From Chloroflexota bacterium (GTDB lineage Bacteria; Chloroflexota; Anaerolineae; Aggregatilineales; J027), in contig JABFGB010000020.1 in the NCBI GenBank assembly GCA_013112715.1, forward strand, positions 1-64,000: a stretch of DNA of 64,000 nt, written 5' to 3'. The notes under the pieces were generated by a model. The model saw nothing but the letters and a program-made list of their open reading frames with translations. It searched no databases and was not told the origin of the DNA. The translations under genes were made by a program, and so were the position numbers. Shown here one piece after another: positions 1 to 8,409 of the stretch; position 1 is the first letter of the stretch, and each line of letters begins with the position of its first letter.

Positions 1-125
1 TACTGGGCCATCTTCTTCAAGGACAGTGTCTTGGTGATGGCCGCCGTCAAGGTCGTCTTGCCATGATCGACGTGACCTATTGTCCCGATGTTCACATGTG
101 GTTTCGTTCGTTCAAACTGGGCCAT
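1..125 (-). CDS. tuf: Elongation factor Tu, N-terminal part (cut by window edge)
   Basis: EF-Tu is the GTPase that carries aminoacyl-tRNA to the ribosome. Only the first 41 or so codons are present. They read [20 protein letters not shown] followed by HGKTT, which is the EF-Tu N-terminus with its P-loop. The ATG lies at 123-125, with an AGGAG ribosome site 6 bases before it. It is the last visible gene of the str operon (rpsL-rpsG-fusA-tuf). A strong hairpin with a T-run separates it from fusA, so it may be partly uncoupled from the genes upstream. Confidence 0.95.
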   Translation of the reverse strand, partial: MAQFERTKPHVNIGTIGHVDHGKTTLTAAITKTLSLKKMAQ

Positions 126-186
126 TGTTGCTCCTGAATTACTCTGATTTTGCCTGCTTTTTAATTGGTTTTAATCTATACTGGGC

Positions 187-249
187 AAAAAATTTCGTGG
201 GACTGCGGGGAGGCTTATACACCATCCCCGCTTTCAATCCCACGAAATT
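187..249 (-). terminator. Two-tier hairpin with T-run between fusA and tuf
   Basis: On the minus strand a 12-base arm (AATTTCGTGGGA and its complement, at 238-249 and 191-202) encloses a second 7-base arm (GCGGGGA/TCCCCGC at 225-231 and 205-211). The outer 3' arm runs straight into TTTTTT. This is the form of a Rho-independent terminator or attenuator. It begins inside the fusA stop codon and ends about 60 bases before the tuf start. It probably sets the fusA to tuf ratio. Confidence 0.75.
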
Positions 250-2350
250 AACGACTGCCTTTAATGATTTCGTCGGCAACGCTGTTGGGTACAGGGTTGT
301 ATTTCTCGAATTCCATCGAGAAGCTCCCGCGCCCCTGCGTCATATTCCGCAAATCGGTGGCATACCCAAACATTTCGGCGAGCGGTACGCTGGCTTTAAT
401 ACTCGAAGCGCCATCGCCACGTGGCTCCATCCCCTGAATAATCGCACGACGGGCCGAGAGATTACCGATAATATCACCCGTGTATTCGTCCGGACTGACG
501 ACTTCGATCTTCATCATCGGTTCGAGCAGGATGGGGCCGCCTTTTTGGACGCCTTCCTTCAAGCACATCGAACCCGCGATCTTGAAGGCAATTTCGCTGG
601 AGTCTACTTCGTGGGAAGCGCCATCTACTAGACGGGCACGAATACCCACAACTGGATAACCCGCGATAACGCCGCCGCTCATGGCATCGGCGATACCGTT
701 GCGGGTAGGTTTGACAAACTCGTTGGGAATAGCGGCCCCACGAATTTCATTAATGAAATCTAGTGGGCCATCTACCTTGGCCTGCTCGTCTTCGGGAATG
801 GGTTCAAATTCGACCACGACGCGAGCATATTGGCCCGAACCGCCTGTTTGACGTTTAAAAGTTGTGTCAATGCGGACATGCTTGGTGATGGTTTCACGAT
901 AGGACACACGCGGGCGACCTACCGTCGCATCCACCTTGAATTCCCGCATGAGACGATCCACCAACACTTCAAGATGCAGTTCACCCATTCCGGCGATAAT
1001 GGTTTGACCGATCTGATCATCCACTGAGACTTGGAACGTGGGGTCTTCTTCGGCCAACTTACGCAGCGCCACACCCATCTTGTCCTGATCGCCTTTGGTT
1101 TTGGGTTCAATCGCCACCTGAATAACCGGGGTTGGGAATTTGATCTTTTCCAACACAACGGGTTTGTCAGGATCACACAGAGTATCACCCGTGAAGGTGT
1201 CCTTGAGGCCCAACAACGCCGCAATGTCACCCGCATGAACTTCTTCGACATCCTCACGGCTGGCGGCAAACATACGGACGATACGACCAATCCGTTCGCG
1301 GCGACCTTTGGTGCTATTGGTCAAGGTCGTGCCGGTTTTGAGCACGCCTGAATAAACGCGCACAAAGGCTAGGCGACCAACATAAGGGTCGGTGATAATC
1401 TTAAAGATCAGCGCAGACAGGGGTTCGTCGTCGTCGGCTTTGCGAACGATTTCTTTTTCTTCGTCGTCTGGATCACTGCCTTTGACGGCGGGAATATCCA
1501 GTGGGGAGGGCAGCAAGTCTACAACGGCGTCTAGCAATAATTGGACACCTTTGTTCTTGAGAGCCGAACCGCACAGGACGGGTTGGATCCGACCAGCAAC
1601 CGTTGCGGCACGCAGACCCGCCTTCAATTCATCTTGGCTGACTTCTTCCTCCATGAGGTATTTCTCAAGCAGGTATTCATCATTTTCCACAATGAGTTCA
1701 ATCATCTCGGCGCGTTTGGTCTCGACCAAATCTTGCAATTCAGCCGGGATTGGCTCCACTTTAATATCGGTGCCGAGGTCGTTGCCATAGGTGACAAGTT
1801 GCTGATTAAAGAGATCAATAATCCCTTTAAACTCATAGCCCTCGCCATAGGGCCAGTGAATCGGCACGGGTTTGGCGGAAAGCCGTTTCTTCATCATGTC
1901 AATGCAGCGTTCATAGTTCGCACCGACGCGATCCATCTTGTTGACAAGGCAGATACGCGGCACGCCATATTCGTCCGCTTGACGCCAAACAGTTTCAGAC
2001 TGGGGTTCGACACCTGCTACACCATCAAACACGACCACCCCACCGTCCAAAACGCGCAAACTGCGCTGTACTTCGGCGGTGAAGTCCACGTGTCCGGGGG
2101 TGTCAATCAAGTTAACTTGATACCCCTTCCATTCAGCGGTAATCGCGGCGGCGGTAATGGTAATCCCGCGTTCGCGTTCCTGCGGCATATAGTCAGTTGT
2201 GGCGGTGCCGTCGTGTACTTCACCAATGCGATGAATATTGCCGGTGTAGTACAGAATGCGTTCGGTGGTCGTGGTCTTACCCGCGTCAATGTGGGCAATC
2301 ACCCCGATATTACGAACTTTCGCCAAATCTAGCTTGCCATTTTTAGCCAT
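248..2350 (-). CDS. fusA: Elongation factor G
   Basis: Ribosomal translocase GTPase, 700 residues, the normal length for bacterial EF-G. G-domain motifs are complete: AHIDAGKT at residues 19-26, the RGITI switch near 61-65, DTPGH at 83-87 and NKMD at 137-140. The later domains follow with the usual GMGELHLEV motif. It lies between rpsG (45 bases upstream) and tuf in the str operon. The stop codon overlaps the first arm of a large hairpin. Long open frames on the opposite strand are codon-bias shadows. Confidence 0.98.
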   Translation of the reverse strand: MAKNGKLDLAKVRNIGVIAHIDAGKTTTTERILYYTGNIHRIGEVHDGTATTDYMPQERERGITITAAAITAEWKGYQVNLIDTPGHVDFTAEVQRSLRVLDGGVVVFDGVAGVEPQSETVWRQADEYGVPRICLVNKMDRVGANYERCIDMMKKRLSAKPVPIHWPYGEGYEFKGIIDLFNQQLVTYGNDLGTDIKVEPIPAELQDLVETKRAEMIELIVENDEYLLEKYLMEEEVSQDELKAGLRAATVAGRIQPVLCGSALKNKGVQLLLDAVVDLLPSPLDIPAVKGSDPDDEEKEIVRKADDDEPLSALIFKIITDPYVGRLAFVRVYSGVLKTGTTLTNSTKGRRERIGRIVRMFAASREDVEEVHAGDIAALLGLKDTFTGDTLCDPDKPVVLEKIKFPTPVIQVAIEPKTKGDQDKMGVALRKLAEEDPTFQVSVDDQIGQTIIAGMGELHLEVLVDRLMREFKVDATVGRPRVSYRETITKHVRIDTTFKRQTGGSGQYARVVVEFEPIPEDEQAKVDGPLDFINEIRGAAIPNEFVKPTRNGIADAMSGGVIAGYPVVGIRARLVDGASHEVDSSEIAFKIAGSMCLKEGVQKGGPILLEPMMKIEVVSPDEYTGDIIGNLSARRAIIQGMEPRGDGASSIKASVPLAEMFGYATDLRNMTQGRGSFSMEFEKYNPVPNSVADEIIKGSR

Positions 2351-2395
2351 GTGTTTTTTGCAGATTCCTCAGAATTAATTGGTTTGCTAGGTGCT

Positions 2396-2866
2396 TTACC
2401 AACGGTAGTGAGCAAAGGCGCGGTTCGCTTCTGCCATACGGTGGGTATCTTCGCGCTTCTTGACGGCGCTGCCCTGATTATTAGCAGCGTCCAGCAGTTC
2501 AGCGGCTAATTTTTCGGCCATGCTGCGTCCATTGCGGGCGCGGGCTGAGGCCAATACCCAGCGCATCGCCAAAGAGCGACCACGAGCCGGGTCCACTTCC
2601 ATTGGCACTTGATACGTAGAACCACCCACGCGGCGGGGTTTGACTTCGACAGCCGGGGCGACATTGCGTAGGGCTTGGTCAAACACTTCCATCGGGTGCT
2701 TCTTGGCACGCTGTTCCACAATGTCCAGCGCGTCATACATAATGGTCAGGGCCGTGCTGCGTTTGCCGCGCATCATCATGCGGTTGACAAACATGGTCAC
2801 CGCGATGCTGTTATATTTGGCATCTGCCAGCACAGGTCGTTTAGCAGGTCTAGAACGACGTGACAT
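2396..2866 (-). CDS. rpsG: 30S ribosomal protein S7
   Basis: Primary 16S rRNA binder that starts assembly of the 30S head. It has 156 residues, the standard length. The N-terminus [11 protein letters not shown], the stretch [13 protein letters not shown] and the C-terminal [13 protein letters not shown] are typical of S7. It lies 32 bases after rpsL and 45 before fusA. In Escherichia coli S7 represses its own operon by binding the rpsL-rpsG spacer. The spacer here is short and I see no clear equivalent structure in it. Confidence 0.98.
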   Translation of the reverse strand: MSRRSRPAKRPVLADAKYNSIAVTMFVNRMMMRGKRSTALTIMYDALDIVEQRAKKHPMEVFDQALRNVAPAVEVKPRRVGGSTYQVPMEVDPARGRSLAMRWVLASARARNGRSMAEKLAAELLDAANNQGSAVKKREDTHRMAEANRAFAHYRW

Positions 2867-2898
2867 AGTTGGGTTTACTCCCGTCCTCTAATCAACAA

Positions 2899-3321
2899 TT
2901 ACTTGGACTTGGGCCGTTTGGCACCATATTTACTGCGGGCCTGCTGGCGATTCTTGACGCCATCGGTATCCAGCGAACCACGCACGATGTGATAACGCAC
3001 ACCGGGCAGGTCTTTCACACGGCCACCGCGCACAAGCACCACACTGTGTTCTTGCAGACTGTGACCTTCACCGGGGATATAGGCCGTCACTTCGATACCG
3101 TTGGTGAGGCGCACACGGGCCACCTTTCGCAAGGCCGAATTGGGCTTCTTGGGGGTCATGGTACGAACCAGCGTGCAGACACCTCGTTTTTGCGGAGCGC
3201 CTTTGGGCTGTTGAGTCCGTTTCTGCGAATAAGAATTAAAAGTATATTGCAGCGCCGGAGCGGTGCTCTTCTTTTTCTTCGGGGTACGGCCTTTGCGTAC
3301 CAGTTGGTTAATCGTTGGCAT
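2899..3321 (-). CDS. rpsL: 30S ribosomal protein S12
   Basis: Decoding-centre protein, 140 residues. The core is canonical: [10 protein letters not shown], the GHSLQEHS loop and [10 protein letters not shown]. The lysines whose mutation gives streptomycin resistance in other bacteria (in PKKPNSA and VKDLPG) are both unmutated. A GGAG ribosome site lies 6 bases before the ATG. It is the first gene of the str operon, about 155 bases after the predicted transcription start, so the mRNA carries a long structured leader. Confidence 0.98.
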   Translation of the reverse strand: MPTINQLVRKGRTPKKKKSTAPALQYTFNSYSQKRTQQPKGAPQKRGVCTLVRTMTPKKPNSALRKVARVRLTNGIEVTAYIPGEGHSLQEHSVVLVRGGRVKDLPGVRYHIVRGSLDTDGVKNRQQARSKYGAKRPKSK

Positions 3322-3367
3322 TCCAATCTCCGAATTCTATGACTGTCATCCCGTTTTGGCACGATTT

Positions 3368-3459
3368 GAGGCCACCTCCTCATGACGAATTGGCGGCCTC
3401 AGACGTATGTACTTCACTCAATTCCCAGATCATAGCCTTGTTGTACAAGGGTGTCTGGG
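3368..3459 (-). promoter_or_regulatory. Structured leader of the str operon (two hairpins)
   Basis: Two inverted repeats lie in the untranslated leader before rpsL. The promoter-proximal one has arms at 3424-3429/3454-3459 (CCCAGA/TCTGGG) around a compact stem at 3435-3450 (CCTTGT-TGT-ACAAGG). The second pairs 3368-3376 with 3392-3400 (GAGGCC core, one mismatch in nine). Neither has a T-run, so they are not obvious terminators. An autoregulatory binding site is possible. The fold was drawn by eye, not computed. Confidence 0.5.
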
Positions 3460-3484
3460 GTTGGGATCGCGTTTAGAGAGTAAA

Positions 3485-3513
3485 ATAGTATCATTCTAAA
3501 AAGGCTGTGTCAA
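3485..3513 (-). promoter_or_regulatory. Sigma70-type promoter of the str operon
   Basis: On the minus strand TTGACA (3513-3508) is followed by a 17-base spacer and TACTAT (3490-3485). That is a perfect -35 box and a 5/6 -10 box at ideal spacing. The predicted start of transcription is near 3478, about 155 bases before rpsL. Confidence 0.85.
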
Positions 3514-3553
3514 GACAATTTCGCACTATTGCATCTAAAAAGGTTCTCAAACA

Positions 3554-4426
3554 ATGGCGCAATCTGCTTGGGAGGATTATGCCCTGCTCGACAGTGGCAA
3601 TCGGCTTAAATTGGAGCAGTTCGGCCCGTATCGCTGTGTACGTCCCGAAGACCAAGCCACATGGCGACCTACACTGCCCCCCGCTGAATGGTCAGCCGTC
3701 CACGCCCAATTTCACCTGAATCCCAACAAAAATGAGGGTTACTGGGAATTTCGCCAACCGCTACCAGAAAAATGGGCGATGCGCTATCGGGACGTTTCAT
3801 TTTATGCCCGCCCAACCCCTTTTCGACATATGGGCGTGTTCCCAGAACAGGCCGTGCATTGGGATTGGATGGTGGGACTCATCCAAAAGGCTAATCGCCC
3901 CATTCGCGTGTTAAATTTGTTCGGTTATACCGGAATTGCCTCTCTGTTCGCGGCGCGGGCAGGGGCGCATGTTACGCATGTAGATGCCTCCAAACCGACG
4001 GTGGCGTGGGCGCGTGAAAACCAGACGCTGACCGGGTTAGCGGATAAACCGATACGCTGGATTGTGGAAGATGCGGTGAAATATGTGGAACGGGAGGTGA
4101 AACGGGACAGTCACTATGAAGGGATATTGCTTGATCCGCCGCCGTTTGGACATGGGCCAAGAGGGGAAATCTGGAAATTTTCCGATTCCCTACCGCGTTT
4201 ATTGGAAGGATGTCGGCAGTTGTGGGGAGAGCAACCCTTGTTTATGATACTGACGGCCTACACTACTCAAGCCGATTTGCCGGATTTGCGGCAGGCCATT
4301 GGCGCAACGGTGACAGGTTTGGGAGGCAAAATGGAGACTGGCGTCGCTGAATTAATCGAAAAAAGCGCGGGGCGGGTGTTGCAGCCTGCGACATATATAC
4401 GATGGGAGGGTAAAGCCAAGTCATGA
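3554..4426 (+). CDS. Class I SAM-dependent methyltransferase, RlmK/RlmI-like
   Basis: Predicted S-adenosylmethionine-dependent methyltransferase of 290 residues. It has the SAM-binding motif LNLFGYTGIAS, an acidic residue after the second strand (HVDAS) and the catalytic-type motif LDPPPFGHG. These resemble the family of 23S rRNA cytosine and guanine methyltransferases (COG1092-like). The true substrate cannot be read from sequence. An N-terminal 90-residue region precedes the Rossmann fold and lacks an obvious PUA domain. The ATG at 3554 overlaps the str promoter region by its leader. The stop codon overlaps the next gene by 4 bases, so the two are translationally coupled. Confidence 0.8.
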   Translation: MAQSAWEDYALLDSGNRLKLEQFGPYRCVRPEDQATWRPTLPPAEWSAVHAQFHLNPNKNEGYWEFRQPLPEKWAMRYRDVSFYARPTPFRHMGVFPEQAVHWDWMVGLIQKANRPIRVLNLFGYTGIASLFAARAGAHVTHVDASKPTVAWARENQTLTGLADKPIRWIVEDAVKYVEREVKRDSHYEGILLDPPPFGHGPRGEIWKFSDSLPRLLEGCRQLWGEQPLFMILTAYTTQADLPDLRQAIGATVTGLGGKMETGVAELIEKSAGRVLQPATYIRWEGKAKS

Positions 4427-4725
4427 CGACTCATACCACCGAGGATATTGAAAAAGTGCGGCAGGGGATTATGCGCTATCGGGAACTGCTCGATATTATG
4501 CGATTTCGCTTGGAAGAAGCAGAAAAGGCTTATGAGGGACTCTTCACCAAATATGTACCCGATGAGCGGGATGGGATGGAGATCAAAAAATTGCAGTGGT
4601 TGATTGCCGAACGAATCATTAACCAACCCATTGATTTAACAAGAGCGGTTATGCAGATTCGATTTGATGCCCGTGATTTAGAAAAGGCTTTTGAAGAACT
4701 GTACGACAACCTTATCCCGGATTAG
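4423..4725 (+). CDS. Hypothetical helical protein
   Basis: 100-residue protein of unknown function. It starts within the stop codon of the methyltransferase (ATGA overlap), so the two are probably co-expressed. The sequence is rich in charged residues (Glu, Lys, Arg) with heptad-like spacing, suggesting mostly helix. There is no signal peptide, membrane segment or cysteine pair. I do not recognise the family. Confidence 0.6.
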   Translation: MTTHTTEDIEKVRQGIMRYRELLDIMRFRLEEAEKAYEGLFTKYVPDERDGMEIKKLQWLIAERIINQPIDLTRAVMQIRFDARDLEKAFEELYDNLIPD

Positions 4726-4731
4726 GGCATA

Positions 4732-5580
4732 TTACTCGAATTTGTACCACCCATAGGGCAGCAGGCTCTTTTTCAGAACACCGATCAATTCGTCAGCAAG
4801 GGGACGACGGTGTTCGGCTAGTTCGACCTGAAAATAGAGTGCTCGCAGGAAATTGCGTACATTCTGCGAGGTTGCATAGCCGTCTGTGCCATTTTCAGCC
4901 ATCCGCAGGCGTGTTTTGGTTGGCTCACCCAGATTCTCAATCCATGCCGCCAGCGTGTCGAGTGATAAGAGATGTCGTTTTAAGATGGCGTCCAACACAT
5001 GCGTCAGACGGTCATCTTCGCCGTACACAAATACCGTAGGGCCGATGGTCGTCAATTTGGCGGCAATCGCGTGGAGGATGCTTTCTAAATCGGCTGCATT
5101 GAGATGGGTGTTTCGGCTCAAGAATTTGAGTAAATCGGCAGTATGGGCAACGGAATGTGCCCATCCTTTTTCGCCAACCATCCCACGTAAATCCCGTTCA
5201 GCCTGAAAATAATCGAGACCTGCTTCCAATACTTGCCGCACTTCCGCTGGACTGAGATAAGGTTTCTCATTATCGTGGGCAATAAGGGTTGCTAGATGCA
5301 GCACCGAAAATGACCGAAAAAATACGGTGTTCGTCTCTTGCTCGCCAATCCCGATTCGCAAATTGGCGATCATTTTGGGAATCATGCCGCGCAAAATCTC
5401 CGGCCCAATGAACCCCTTTTCCATCCAATTGACCAAAATCGCATAACCAAATTCATCACGTAATAGAGGATCGGTTGAGCCGAAGTAACCCAATAATTCG
5501 TCCGTCAAATTTTCAATCGTGTGACCGCCGGGTAGAGCAAAGTCGTTGTGGATAATGCCCTGCCAAAAAGTTTTGTCCAT
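4732..5580 (-). CDS. DUF2785-family protein
   Basis: Protein of 282 residues of unknown function, resembling DUF2785: an all-helical protein with a conserved GWAHSVAHTADLL motif and an N-terminal LxDELLGYFGSxDPxLRD segment. I chose the ATG at 5580 (MDKTFWQ) because GGAG lies 7 bases before it. An in-frame ATG 78 bases upstream has no ribosome site and would add unconserved residues. It lies 78 bases downstream of the ArsA-type ATPase on the same strand and may share its transcript. The catalytic role is not known. Confidence 0.7.
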   Translation of the reverse strand: MDKTFWQGIIHNDFALPGGHTIENLTDELLGYFGSTDPLLRDEFGYAILVNWMEKGFIGPEILRGMIPKMIANLRIGIGEQETNTVFFRSFSVLHLATLIAHDNEKPYLSPAEVRQVLEAGLDYFQAERDLRGMVGEKGWAHSVAHTADLLKFLSRNTHLNAADLESILHAIAAKLTTIGPTVFVYGEDDRLTHVLDAILKRHLLSLDTLAAWIENLGEPTKTRLRMAENGTDGYATSQNVRNFLRALYFQVELAEHRRPLADELIGVLKKSLLPYGWYKFE

Positions 5581-5658
5581 GATTTTTCTCCAAATAAAAA
5601 CGCAGGACTCCGATAAGATACCCCCTTTCGCGGCCCTGCGTTCAAAATATCCAAGCAC

Positions 5659-6849
5659 TTATTCTGTCTGTTTGTTTACAAACCGAATTTGCAGCGCCCC
5701 TTCGACAAAATTGGCTGGCCCGGTCTCCAATTTCCATAGGGCATAGGGCAGGACGATATTGCGACGATATGGCCCGACACGCACCGTTAGTTCGTCGGCA
5801 CTGCGATACAAATCGAGGTCGGTTTTGTCGGCAAAGGGCAATGGAATGCGGAGGAGGTAATCGCCCGTTTCCAAATCATGCTCAATCGAATGGGTTCCAA
5901 CTTCCGATGTCATTATTTGTGAGGGGTTGGTACTGTCATAAAGCGCATCCGCCAACCGCCGCAGATCATCCAAGCCGCCGATGTCGCTGTTGAACATGGG
6001 GGCTTTTAGCACCTTTAATCCACCGAAGGCTTCCCCAATCAAATCCAGATTTTTGCGCTGTGAATCTTTCCATGCACTAAAATAGGGGTCGGTTACTTCT
6101 GGCGGGATGATGCGGTTGCAAATCACAGAGTCCGTCGGATAGCCATACAAATTGAGATAGGTATAGGTGCGTTGGGTTTCTTTGATGACCATTTTTTCGG
6201 GCGTCATCACCAAACGCATGGTGCTGAGTTCGGGGTTTGCCAATAGGCCCGCCACTTTACTGAGGGTATCAAACAAGCGCTGTACGCTGTCAAGTTCTTC
6301 TTGTTCGGGCAGGTCTGTTCCAAAGAGGGGTTTTGCTAATGGGCGCAGCAAACGGCCTGTCATGCCTTTCATCAAATTCATGGTACGCTCGAACCACCAG
6401 CGTGAGGCATCCGGCAGACTGAGCAGGCGCAGTGTTTCGGCGGTGGGTGCGGCATCTACAATCAACACGTCGAATTCTTGGGTTTCAAAATATTGGTTGA
6501 TCCACAGCAGGTGAGCGCCTTCTTCCAGACCGGGCAGGATGGTTATTTCCTCCGCCACGATGTCATCAAGGCCCTCACGCTGTTTAAATACATTGATGAG
6601 GTAGTTCTGGATGCGCCACCAATATTTATCCATTGAGTAGCGGGCATCCACTTCCTGCCCCCACAGATTGTCATATAGCTGAATCGGCTCCGGCCCGATT
6701 TTCATTTCCAGCGAGTCCCCCAGCGAATGGGCGGTATCGGTACTGATGACGATGGTTTTAAGCCCCATTTCGGCACAGCGTAGAGCAGTTGCCGCTGACA
6801 CACTGGTTTTCCCGACGCCACCTTTGCCCGTATGCACAATAATCCGCAT
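5659..6849 (-). CDS. ArsA/GET3-family ATPase
   Basis: Deviant-Walker P-loop ATPase of 396 residues. GKGGVGKT lies at residues 8-15 and the A-loop type STDTAHSLGDS follows at about 36-46. DAAPTAETLRLLSLP is the switch II region (the D-x-A-P-T-G signature reads DAAPTAE). The C-terminal 80 residues (DYLLRIPLPFADKTDLDLYR) match the small beta-sandwich domain found on bacterial ArsA paralogues. There is no arsenic resistance gene nearby and the arsenite-binding cysteines of true ArsA are absent. A role in membrane-protein handling or an unknown process is more likely than arsenic export. Confidence 0.85.
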   Translation of the reverse strand: MRIIVHTGKGGVGKTSVSAATALRCAEMGLKTIVISTDTAHSLGDSLEMKIGPEPIQLYDNLWGQEVDARYSMDKYWWRIQNYLINVFKQREGLDDIVAEEITILPGLEEGAHLLWINQYFETQEFDVLIVDAAPTAETLRLLSLPDASRWWFERTMNLMKGMTGRLLRPLAKPLFGTDLPEQEELDSVQRLFDTLSKVAGLLANPELSTMRLVMTPEKMVIKETQRTYTYLNLYGYPTDSVICNRIIPPEVTDPYFSAWKDSQRKNLDLIGEAFGGLKVLKAPMFNSDIGGLDDLRRLADALYDSTNPSQIMTSEVGTHSIEHDLETGDYLLRIPLPFADKTDLDLYRSADELTVRVGPYRRNIVLPYALWKLETGPANFVEGALQIRFVNKQTE

Positions 6850-6925
6850 CTTGGTTACGTTAAATCCCTTTCTAGGTCCTGTCTGTGATATTGACTACTA
6901 CGCGATGTTAAGACCGGGGGTTGCG

Positions 6926-7330
6926 CTATAAATCCCAAATCGCCAGCATGTGTTTGGCGGTCTGGATAAATTCGCGTAGTTCAAGGGGGCGCTGCAAGAC
7001 TTTGACCCGATCTGGTAATTCATGGACACGCAAGCGTTCCAATCGGGAATGATCCGCCAAGATCAAGAGGGGGGTCATGACAAGGGCGGCTTCATTGTCT
7101 GAGTGCTGCAATTCCAGCCATTCAATGGCATCCACGCCGGATTCGGCATCATCAATGGCGACCACCAGATCGGGCTTACAGCGGCGGGCCAATTTAATGC
7201 CCTCGGCAAGCGACGCCGCTTTGACCACTTGGAAGCCTTCGGAAATCAAACGATCCCCAAAAACATCCATTGGATAATGGGTTGCATCCACTTTTACCAC
7301 TAATGGGCGGGCTGGGGCCGAATCTGCCAT
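6926..7330 (-). CDS. Degenerate response-regulator receiver domain
   Basis: 134-residue single-domain protein with the alternating pattern of a CheY-like fold. It keeps PDLVV and the final strand-helix region, but the key residues are altered. The first acidic pair is reduced to one Asp (VKVDAT). The phospho-acceptor position reads VAIDD in place of LLD. The conserved Lys-Pro near the end is QRPL. It is therefore likely a pseudo-receiver that signals without phosphorylation. It lies between panE and the ArsA-type ATPase, all on the minus strand. Partner unknown. Confidence 0.6.
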   Translation of the reverse strand: MADSAPARPLVVKVDATHYPMDVFGDRLISEGFQVVKAASLAEGIKLARRCKPDLVVAIDDAESGVDAIEWLELQHSDNEAALVMTPLLILADHSRLERLRVHELPDRVKVLQRPLELREFIQTAKHMLAIWDL

Positions 7331-7381
7331 GCCTACCGTTTCCTCAAGTTGCTAATAACAGCATAAACGACCACCCTCATT

Positions 7382-8368
7382 TTACCCAATTTTTTCGGGG
7401 GATGGGAGCGTTAATTGCTGGCGGTGCGCTTGGGTTTCTTCAATCGCTTTGACCAAACGATACAGCCATGCGTTGACCGGGGTAGCAATACCGAGTTTTG
7501 CCCCTTCCCGCATGACCGCGCCGCTGATGGCCTCAATTTCGGTAGGCGTCCCTCGGAGGACATCTTGCAGCATGGAGGAGTAATTGGTGGCAGTGCGTTG
7601 GGCGACCTCCTCGGCACGGGCGGCGGCGTCCTCGTGGGGTAAAGTTATTCCTTTGGCGTGGGCGACTGCCGCGACTTCATTGGCTGATTCGCGCATCATT
7701 TGACGTGCCCATTCCGACTCCAATAGTGCCCCGTTCGGAATCCGTAAAATGGCGGTCAGGGGGTTGATGGAGGCGTTGACCACTAACTTGCCCCACACCA
7801 ACCCTGCAACGTCATCTACGACTTCGGTAACCAACCCCCCTGCATTTAAGAGGGCAGCAAATTCCTGAATATGGGCATCAATAGCAGGATGTGTTGCCAA
7901 ATAGGTCAAACCCCGTCCGCCGTAACGCAAAAACCCAGCCCGATTATCGGTGGATGCACCTTGCATGGTGACGCCAAGCGTGGCACGAGGTGCCCCGACA
8001 ATTTCCGCGATACATTCCAGATTGCCCACGCCATTTTGCAGCGTAATCGCCACACCGTCGGGTTTCAGGATTTGGGCGGCGTCTTCAGCAGCGAGGGTCG
8101 TTTTGTTGGCTTTGGGGAGGATCAAAGCAATGTCAATCAGGTCAGCATGGTCGAGGTTATCAGTGGCCCGTAGCGGAACATATTCGTCATGCCCATCAGG
8201 ATAGAGGATATGCAACGGCGCATGTTGGAGGGCGTGGATTTGTTCAGGCCAGCGCCCAAACAGCATGACATCTGCAAGGGGAGTGAGTTTTGCGCCGAAC
8301 AGCGTCCCCATGGCGCCGATGCCAAAAATGCCAATTTTTATGATGGGCCTCCTAGAATTTGCCGTCAA
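7382..8368 (-). CDS. panE: 2-dehydropantoate 2-reductase
   Basis: Ketopantoate reductase reduces 2-dehydropantoate to pantoate with NADPH for coenzyme A synthesis. The nucleotide-binding motif GIFGIGAMG and the catalytic-type segment WGKLVVNASINPLTA are present. Length (319-328 residues) fits the family. It follows panB by 41 bases, which supports the call. The start is doubtful. A TTG at 8368 opens the frame but lacks a ribosome site. A perfect AGGAGG inside that extension lies 6 bases before an ATA codon at 8341, exactly where family members begin (M-K-I-G-I-F). Initiation at AUA is therefore possible. Confidence 0.88.
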   Translation of the reverse strand: MTANSRRPIIKIGIFGIGAMGTLFGAKLTPLADVMLFGRWPEQIHALQHAPLHILYPDGHDEYVPLRATDNLDHADLIDIALILPKANKTTLAAEDAAQILKPDGVAITLQNGVGNLECIAEIVGAPRATLGVTMQGASTDNRAGFLRYGGRGLTYLATHPAIDAHIQEFAALLNAGGLVTEVVDDVAGLVWGKLVVNASINPLTAILRIPNGALLESEWARQMMRESANEVAAVAHAKGITLPHEDAAARAEEVAQRTATNYSSMLQDVLRGTPTEIEAISGAVMREGAKLGIATPVNAWLYRLVKAIEETQAHRQQLTLPSPEKIG

Positions 8369-8409
8369 ACAAGGCGCTTAAGCACCTTGTTCGGAAAGAA
8401 TTCTGAATT

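Noticed and set aside
1541-2332. Long open frame (263 codons) on the plus strand opposite fusA
   Set aside because: It mirrors the codon bias of fusA, encodes no recognisable protein and has no ribosome site. The fusA reading is certain.
5581-5658. 26-residue extension of the DUF2785-like protein
   Set aside because: No ribosome site; GGAG sits correctly before the ATG at 5580.
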